Below, one piece after another: positions 59,401 to 64,000 of a DNA stretch of 64,000 nucleotides. The notes beneath the pieces are model-generated. The model did not search any database. It saw only the letters and a list, made by a program, of their open reading frames with translations, and was not told where the DNA came from. Source of the stretch: Arcobacter acticola (GTDB taxonomy: Bacteria; Campylobacterota; Campylobacteria; Campylobacterales; Arcobacteraceae); assembly GCF_013177675.1 (NCBI RefSeq), contig NZ_CP042652.1, positions 248,001 to 312,000 on the forward strand. Reading direction: 5' to 3'. Made by a program: the position numbers and the translations under genes. Numbering within the stretch: position 1 is the first letter of the stretch; each line of letters opens with the position of its first letter.

Positions 59401-59893
59401 TTTCAAATATAAAAGAAGCAAGAACAATAGAAAATAAAATCGCGATTATTGAAATAGCTTGTAAGGCTGCATTTCCACGAGAAAGATTTTTTTTACCATA
59501 TACATCTAATATCAAACCAAATTTTGCAGGAGAATAAATAGCACTTTGAACAGCTAGTAAAAATAATGCAAACATTGCAAAATAAAAGTTTTCACTCATA
59601 TAAGAAATTATCATTAAAACAGATAATAAAAAAGAAGAAACAGCACCATAAACTAAAATATTTTTCTTATTATATTTATCAGACAAATATCCACTTACAG
59701 TAAATAATAGTAAAAATGGAAGAATTATCAATGCATTTATTATAGAAATCCAAATAACCTGCACACTTCCATCAAATACTTTAAAAGCTATATTTTGAAG
59801 TAAAACTTTATGTGAAACATCAACAACAGCATTACAAAAAACTACAAATAAAAATGCTAGTTTTATATTTATTAAATTATTTATTTTATTCAT
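56420..59893 (-). CDS. aas: LplT-PlsC-Aas type fusion: lysophospholipid transporter, acyltransferase and acyl-ACP synthetase
   Basis: A 1157-residue three-domain protein. Residues 1 to about 420 are an MFS transporter with about twelve helices (LplT-like flippase). About 430-620 is a PlsC-type acyltransferase with the H-x4-D motif in LGNHVSWIDW and FPEGNITRNG. The rest is an AMP-forming ligase (ILFSSGSEGKPKGVELS, GFGTTETSPV, ITGDKGKIDEDGFLTIVDR, GSGKKDFAKAKLL). Together they would import and re-acylate lysophospholipids. Last gene of the signalling operon, four bases after the B12 gene. Confidence 0.9.
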   Translation of the reverse strand: MNKINNLINIKLAFLFVVFCNAVVDVSHKVLLQNIAFKVFDGSVQVIWISIINALIILPFLLLFTVSGYLSDKYNKKNILVYGAVSSFLLSVLMIISYMSENFYFAMFALFLLAVQSAIYSPAKFGLILDVYGKKNLSRGNAALQAISIIAILFSIVLASFIFESFYKLNNLQLLTSKEELLNAILPLTYYILPVAFLEMAVSFLFLRRINTSYMKNNSLSLNKEELFKGKLLVKNLKMISSNEVIFLAVIGLSVFWGVSQSIMAVFPSFGKMYLNITDVFIVNAIIGASGIGIAIGAVLYSRISRHYIEIGTIPLAAFGMSLTLYISTIVQTPLLLGITFLLFGIFGGMFVVPLNALIQFNSKRKLLGTILAGNNWYNSLFMFLMLSMTTIVSYYDLNPLNTVYLILLITIIGTVYTVYKLPQSLLLLFLKTIVGLKYKLEVDGVKNIPASGGVLLLGNHVSWIDWAIVLMAVPREVKFVMDKTIYGKWYIKWLFKMFKAIPISNASSKTTIQMIAKELDAGNMIVLFPEGNITRNGHLGEFKKGFEKVLELTTSDVRVIPFYIRGLWESMFSRANKKFKKSKKTSSVTISFSKLMKKEKANIVSIKQEIIDLSTKSWQEHIKNLSPLNETIFDRLKEVSNDLIFADSTGLELSAEKFLTASILFKDLLKSEIKTQNVGLLLPSTAAGAFINYSLLLMGKTAVNLNYTSEIESIKQSINEAKIKTLITSKKFVEKLELKGIILEEVFHMLELNYLEDLKPKISKRKSLFTFLSVKFLPSFLLKIIHLTKTNKDDTVLILFSSGSEGKPKGVELSGDNILGNAQQIANIINVNDEDIMLGSLPLFHAFGIVVTTYLPLIEGIKCVAHPDPTDGLAIAKLVSKYKATIMFGTSTFYRLYAKNQKIHPLMFSSLRIAVSGAEKLREDVRLEFKKRYGKDILEGFGTTETSPVATCNLPDVIAPDYTVQVGQKKGSVGMAIPGTTIKIVDPETFKELKENEEGMILISGIQVMKGYLNDEEKTSKVLKIINSKIYYITGDKGKIDEDGFLTIVDRYSRFAKLAGEMISLGIIEEKISKLIDLEENNLVDFIITTIEDDKKGEKIILLISHVNEEYISLLKEKILNSFENKLMIPSNIKIIDEVPRLGSGKKDFAKAKLLV

Positions 59894-59896
59894 TAT

Positions 59897-60982
59897 CTAT
59901 TTTAAAGTTTGTAAAAACTCTTTTAAGTCCTCTAAATTTTTACTGCAAAAATCTGCTTCTTTTATGGGAATAATTTTATTATTCACAAATAATCCTTGCC
60001 CACCAACAACAATTTTTCCAGAAAAAAGATTATAGTCACTTTTTAACTCTTTTACTATTTGTTGTAGTGTTGCAACATTTGAAGATAGAGTAACACTTAA
60101 AACAACTAAATTTGGTTTTAAATCATAAATTGAGTTTATTAACTCTTTATTTGATATTTTTGAACCTAAATTTTTTACGTTGAATTCATTACTTTCTAAG
60201 AATTTTCCTACAATTTTTATACCTAAATTATGAGATTCATCTCCAACTGTTGAAATAATAGCTTTTTGTTTATTACTATCTTCAAAGAAATTATCTTTTA
60301 TATAATAATTAACTACCTCGTCAATTAATGAACTAGCCAAATGCTCTTTTGCAACACTTAATTCATTTAATTGCCATAATAGACCTACTTTATACATCAA
60401 AGGATCTATTAATTCTTGAATAAAAAGAAAAATATTATCATCAAAAACATTTAGATTTTTCTGAACTAAATCATAAAATTTACTTTTTTTACCATTTAAT
60501 AAACAAAATAAAAGCTCATCAAATAACTCTTGATATTTTTTGTTTACTACTATTTTTTTTGTATTTTGGACATTTAATTTAAATTTTTCATGGTTCAAAA
60601 TCAAATAATCATAGATAATATTTATTTCACTTGAATGGGAAATATAAAGACTATTTGATATAACTTCTTTCCAAAGTTCATACTCTTTTAAAAAACAATC
60701 TGTATCTACACCTCTACTTTTGTAAACACTATATTTCCATATAAAAAAATCTTTTAGCAAATCATAATTCTTTGTCAAAATTGAACTATAAACAATATCA
60801 TAATGATATTTCAAAGATTCATATAACTCATCACTTCCAATAATTAAAATATACTCTTTTATTAGCTCATCGTCTAATGTATTCATAGAATTAAAAACTT
60901 CAAATATTATCTCAAAACTTCTTTGTTTGAAATATTCTAAAGAAATAGGTGTTACATCATATTTTAATTCACTAATTTTCAT
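59897..60982 (-). CDS. cobalamin-binding protein with B12-photoreceptor motifs
   Basis: A 361-residue soluble protein. Residues about 150-235 form the helical B12-binding cap (LFDELLFCLLNGKK to LWQLNELSVAKEHLASSLI), and about 240-360 the Rossmann B12-binding domain (AIISTVGDESHNLGIKIVGKFLE, KPNLVVLSVTLS, VVGGQGLF). W203-x9-E213-H214 matches the W-x9-EH motif and E249-x-H251-x2-G254 the cobalt-ligand motif of CarH-type photoreceptors. Residues 1-145 replace the MerR DNA-binding part with a helical domain I do not recognise. Overlaps the GGDEF-EAL gene by 11 bases. Confidence 0.8.
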   Translation of the reverse strand: MKISELKYDVTPISLEYFKQRSFEIIFEVFNSMNTLDDELIKEYILIIGSDELYESLKYHYDIVYSSILTKNYDLLKDFFIWKYSVYKSRGVDTDCFLKEYELWKEVISNSLYISHSSEINIIYDYLILNHEKFKLNVQNTKKIVVNKKYQELFDELLFCLLNGKKSKFYDLVQKNLNVFDDNIFLFIQELIDPLMYKVGLLWQLNELSVAKEHLASSLIDEVVNYYIKDNFFEDSNKQKAIISTVGDESHNLGIKIVGKFLESNEFNVKNLGSKISNKELINSIYDLKPNLVVLSVTLSSNVATLQQIVKELKSDYNLFSGKIVVGGQGLFVNNKIIPIKEADFCSKNLEDLKEFLQTLK

Positions 60983-63368
60983 TTTTATCCTTGATTACAA
61001 AATCAATAAACTTGTTCAAATTCATTGGTTTATTGTAAAAATACCCTTGTGCTAAGTTGCAATTTAAAGCTTCAAGTAATTTTTCATGCTCTTTTGTTTC
61101 AACACCTTCTGCTTGAACTTTTAAATTAAATATATTTGCAAGATTTATAATAGCTTGAACAATTGCTTTATCATTATTATCTTCTAAAAAATCTCTTATA
61201 AATGATTGATCTATCTTTAGTTTATTTACTTTAAAATTTTTTAAATAACTAAGAGATGAATACCCTGTTCCAAAATCATCCAATGCAATATTAAAACCTT
61301 TTTCATGTAAGATTTCTATCTTTTTTTGAGATATTTCTGAATTTTTCATAATATTTGTTTCAAGCATTTCAAGTTCTATTTGTTTAGAATCTATTGAAAA
61401 ATCGTTACAATACCCCTGAATATCTTCAACAAAAGTATATTTAAAAAAGTGTTCAGGAGAAATATTTATAGAGACTTTAAACTTTTGCTGTTTTAATTTT
61501 GAATTTAATATTTGAATATCATTTAAAACTTTTTTAAAAACCAACTCACCAAATTCAACACTCATTCCGCCATTTTCTATAAAATCAATAAAATGAATAG
61601 GAGTTAAAACTCCTCTTTTTTTATGATTCCATCTAACAAGTGCTTCAGCTCCAACTATCTTTTTTGTTTGAACATCCACAACAGCTTGATAATACATCTC
61701 AAACTCATCTTTCGCAATAGCTATTTTTAACTCATTTTGAACTGTAACTTTTAAAGAAATTTTATCAGTCATATCTTGATTATATAACCTATAACCATTT
61801 CTTCCATTTTCTTTTACTTCATACATAGCAGCATCTGAGTGTTTTATTAAATCTTCACTATCTTTTCCATGGTCTGGAAAAATTGAAATCCCAATTGACA
61901 AACTCATAAAAAACACTTTATCTGTTAATACAATTGGTTCTTTTATATTTTCATTTATTTTAGCCCCAAGATTAAGCATATCTTCATTGGTTTTCACATC
62001 TTTAATAATTAAAACAAATTCATCACCACCAAGTCTAGCAATAAAATCTTCTTTTCTAATACTTTGTTCTAATCTTTTAGCAACAGTTTTTAACATTTCA
62101 TCTCCAACTGTATGACCATAAGTATCATTTATATCTTTGAATTTATCTAAATCAATAAAAAATAAAGCAATCTTAGTATTTCTTCTTTTACACGATTCAA
62201 TAGTACTTTTTAAGTGTGATTCAAACTGAACTCTATTTGCTAATTTTGTTAAAACATCGTGATTCGCATAAAAATGAAGTTTTCTATCTGCTTCTTTTAA
62301 AGAAGTAATATCTGTAAAAATTGATATATAAAACTCTTCATTATATTTTGGATTTACTACTTTTGCTATACTTAACCACTCAGGATATATTTCGCCATTT
62401 TTTCTTTTATTCCAAATTTCACCTTGCCAAGCTGAGTTATTTTTTAAACTCTCCCACATACTTTCATAAAACTGATTATCATGAATTCCAGAGTTTAAAA
62501 TAGAAGGTCTTTTCCCTATTACTTCATCTTTTCTATAACCAGTAATTCTTGAAAAAGATTTATTTGTAGATACTATTTTACCTCTTGAATCAGTAATAAT
62601 TATCCCTTCATTGCTATTTTCAAAAAATATTGCTGATTGTTCTAGTTGTAACTCTTTTTGTTTTTGAGCAGTTATATCAATACAGTTATGAATTATAAAC
62701 TCATTTGAAATAATATAGAAAGTTGATTCAAACCAATGATTATTCTCTTCTCTTTGATTTATAAAACTATTTGTTATTTGAAGTTTTTCTTTTATATTTT
62801 TAAAACCAATATTACATTGACTTATCTTATCAAAAGTTAGTTTATCTATATGATTTAAAATTAAATTATTAGATTCCAAATAATTACTATTTGCATAAAA
62901 TAAAACTCCATTCATATCATAAACCGCTATTTTTGCAGGATGTAAATCAACAACTTTTGCCAAAATATTATTCTTTTTTTCAAGAATATTTCTTTTTTCT
63001 AGCTTTTCACTCTCATTTTTTATAAAATTCTTTAATTTTTGAACATCTATAGGTTTTGATAAAACTAAATTAAAAAAGAGTGTATCATCTAAAGTTAAAG
63101 AAAAATAGTTTAAATCATAAGGAGTAACTAGAATTATTTTACTATTTTTAGTATTCTTTTTTGTAAGTTCGTTCAAACTTGAAATATATTTTTTTCCACT
63201 TAAATCAATCAAAACTATATTAAACTGATTAAAATCAATAGTTTCAATAAAATCATAATCTTCTATTAATAAATTTTTAACATCACTAAAATAGTCTTTA
63301 AAAAGTAGCTCATAAAGTTTAAATACACTTTGTTGTTCTGATACTATCAAAAACTTTGGCTTTGGCAT
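60972..63368 (-). CDS. receiver-like/PAS/PAS/GGDEF/EAL protein
   Basis: A 798-residue c-di-GMP enzyme. Residues 1-125 form a pseudo-receiver (VLIDLSG, LSKPID kept; the usual acidic pair is replaced by SEQQ). About 130-240 and 240-360 are PAS domains (IIITDSRGKIVSTNKSFSRITGYRKDEVIGKRPS). GGDEF is intact (FFIDLDKFKDINDTYGH, ARLGGDEFVLII). EAL is intact (YYQAVVDVQTKKIVGAEALVRW, LDDFGTGYSSLSYL). No membrane helices, so cytoplasmic. Which activity dominates cannot be told. Starts two bases from the upstream gene's stop. Confidence 0.92.
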   Translation of the reverse strand: MPKPKFLIVSEQQSVFKLYELLFKDYFSDVKNLLIEDYDFIETIDFNQFNIVLIDLSGKKYISSLNELTKKNTKNSKIILVTPYDLNYFSLTLDDTLFFNLVLSKPIDVQKLKNFIKNESEKLEKRNILEKKNNILAKVVDLHPAKIAVYDMNGVLFYANSNYLESNNLILNHIDKLTFDKISQCNIGFKNIKEKLQITNSFINQREENNHWFESTFYIISNEFIIHNCIDITAQKQKELQLEQSAIFFENSNEGIIITDSRGKIVSTNKSFSRITGYRKDEVIGKRPSILNSGIHDNQFYESMWESLKNNSAWQGEIWNKRKNGEIYPEWLSIAKVVNPKYNEEFYISIFTDITSLKEADRKLHFYANHDVLTKLANRVQFESHLKSTIESCKRRNTKIALFFIDLDKFKDINDTYGHTVGDEMLKTVAKRLEQSIRKEDFIARLGGDEFVLIIKDVKTNEDMLNLGAKINENIKEPIVLTDKVFFMSLSIGISIFPDHGKDSEDLIKHSDAAMYEVKENGRNGYRLYNQDMTDKISLKVTVQNELKIAIAKDEFEMYYQAVVDVQTKKIVGAEALVRWNHKKRGVLTPIHFIDFIENGGMSVEFGELVFKKVLNDIQILNSKLKQQKFKVSINISPEHFFKYTFVEDIQGYCNDFSIDSKQIELEMLETNIMKNSEISQKKIEILHEKGFNIALDDFGTGYSSLSYLKNFKVNKLKIDQSFIRDFLEDNNDKAIVQAIINLANIFNLKVQAEGVETKEHEKLLEALNCNLAQGYFYNKPMNLNKFIDFVIKDKNEN

Positions 63369-63369
63369 A

Positions 63370-64000
63370 TTAACTCTTTATTTCAATTTTTGTTATTTGA
63401 CTATCAAATAATTCCTCTAATATTTTACTATTATAATGTTCTATAAAAATATTGATATTATTTTTATTGTACTTTTTTTGTTTTATATTTAATATTAGTT
63501 TTTTGTCAATTAATGTTAATTGTATATTTTTTGCTTCTGTTGATATGATGGCTTCAATAAATCTTATTATAAATAAAACAGCCTCTTTTGAATTTACCAT
63601 AAGAGTTATATCTTCAGAAACTAATATTTCTAATTTTATATCTTCTTGTTCAAAAGAATAAGCAAAAAGATTAATACTTTTTTTCAATAACTTAACAAAA
63701 TCAAGTTTTCTATGAATATACATATCATTATAATAAACTAAATTTCCATTTATAAATGTATTCATATCTAATAGAAGATTATTTAATTGAGAGCCTAATT
63801 CTTTATTTATTTTCACATCTTCATTATTTGAAATGTTTAATCCTAAAAGAGATGCTTCTGAAATCATATTTTTAAGATTTGTTGAGATATCAAGCATAGC
63901 AATTTGAAGAAGATTAAATTGGTCTATTGAAGAGTTTAAAATACCTGAAACTCTGATTTTTTCAAAGGATTGTTCTATTTTTTCTCCAATAGAATTATTT
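63370..64000 (-). CDS. sensor-kinase-like protein, C-terminal part (cut by window edge)
   Basis: An open frame runs from the window edge (NNSIGEKIEQSFEKIRVSGIL) to 63370, 209 codons visible. The region DISTNLKNMISEASLLGLNI looks like a dimerisation helix and LVYYNDMYIHRKLDFVKLLKKSINLFAYSFEQEDIKLEIL, then ITLMVNSKEAVLFIIRFIEAIIS, resembles the start of a kinase ATPase domain. Clear N, G1 and G2 boxes are missing, so it may be a degenerate kinase. An internal ATG at 63897 is not needed, since the frame stays open upstream. Confidence 0.6.
   Translation of the reverse strand, partial: NNSIGEKIEQSFEKIRVSGILNSSIDQFNLLQIAMLDISTNLKNMISEASLLGLNISNNEDVKINKELGSQLNNLLLDMNTFINGNLVYYNDMYIHRKLDFVKLLKKSINLFAYSFEQEDIKLEILVSEDITLMVNSKEAVLFIIRFIEAIISTEAKNIQLTLIDKKLILNIKQKKYNKNNINIFIEHYNSKILEELFDSQITKIEIKS

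Overview
The window comes from a low-GC member of the Campylobacterota. The 16S rRNA gene, the A/T-rich codon use, the NFACT, MetF-like and SUI1 proteins and the stable-RNA promoters all fit Arcobacteraceae (Arcobacter in the broad sense). Species cannot be fixed by eye.

Layout. 1-4455: the start of thrS, a hypothetical gene, a DUF3373 porin-like protein, a cytochrome-like protein without a haem motif, and an NFACT/RqcH-type gene. 4503-5988: an IS4-family element. 6018-7676: metF, ruvX, acpS. 7841-18476: a glycerol locus, with glpD divergent from a GlpSTPQUV-type ABC transporter and glpK; glpK is broken by an IS630-type element. 18674-31054: a GntR regulator and, on the minus strand, an Entner-Doudoroff operon zwf-pgl-edd-eda-pgi-gapN-pyk. 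zwf has lost its 5' end to a second IS4 copy, and pyk carries a 487-bp 3' duplication around an IS1634-type element. 32619-41362: a TraT-like lipoprotein and housekeeping genes (cdsA, dxr, tsaD, a SUI1 protein, a split permease, nnr, thiG). 41479-42118: six tRNA genes. 42327-46410: a TrpXYZ-type ABC transporter and a glycosyltransferase. 46852-52486: a complete 16S-Ile-Ala-23S-5S operon. 52901-56310: an EAL-domain pseudogene, a second IS1634-type copy and an isolated cas6-like gene. 56420-64000: a minus-strand signalling operon containing a kinase-like fragment, a receiver-PAS-GGDEF-EAL protein, a cobalamin-binding protein with B12-photoreceptor motifs, and an LplT-Aas-type fusion.

How the parts work together. 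Glycerol would be imported by the Glp ABC system, phosphorylated by GlpK and oxidised by GlpD. Hexose phosphate would run through Zwf, Pgl, Edd and Eda, then GapN and Pyk. Both routes are hit by transposons at an entry enzyme (glpK, zwf), so this strain looks like one losing sugar and glycerol use through IS expansion. Four IS copies from three families lie here. Neither IS1634 copy nor either IS4 copy has a visible target duplication, so they appear to be sites of later recombination or deletion.

The most unusual signals are: (i) a tandem 11-bp box, at identical spacing to the -10 element, in front of two unrelated genes (traT-like and cas6-like); (ii) a W-x9-EH / E-x-H-x2-G cobalamin photoreceptor signature in a protein encoded with a c-di-GMP enzyme; and (iii) a 103-bp tandem duplication carrying the glpD promoter and a shared operator-like core.
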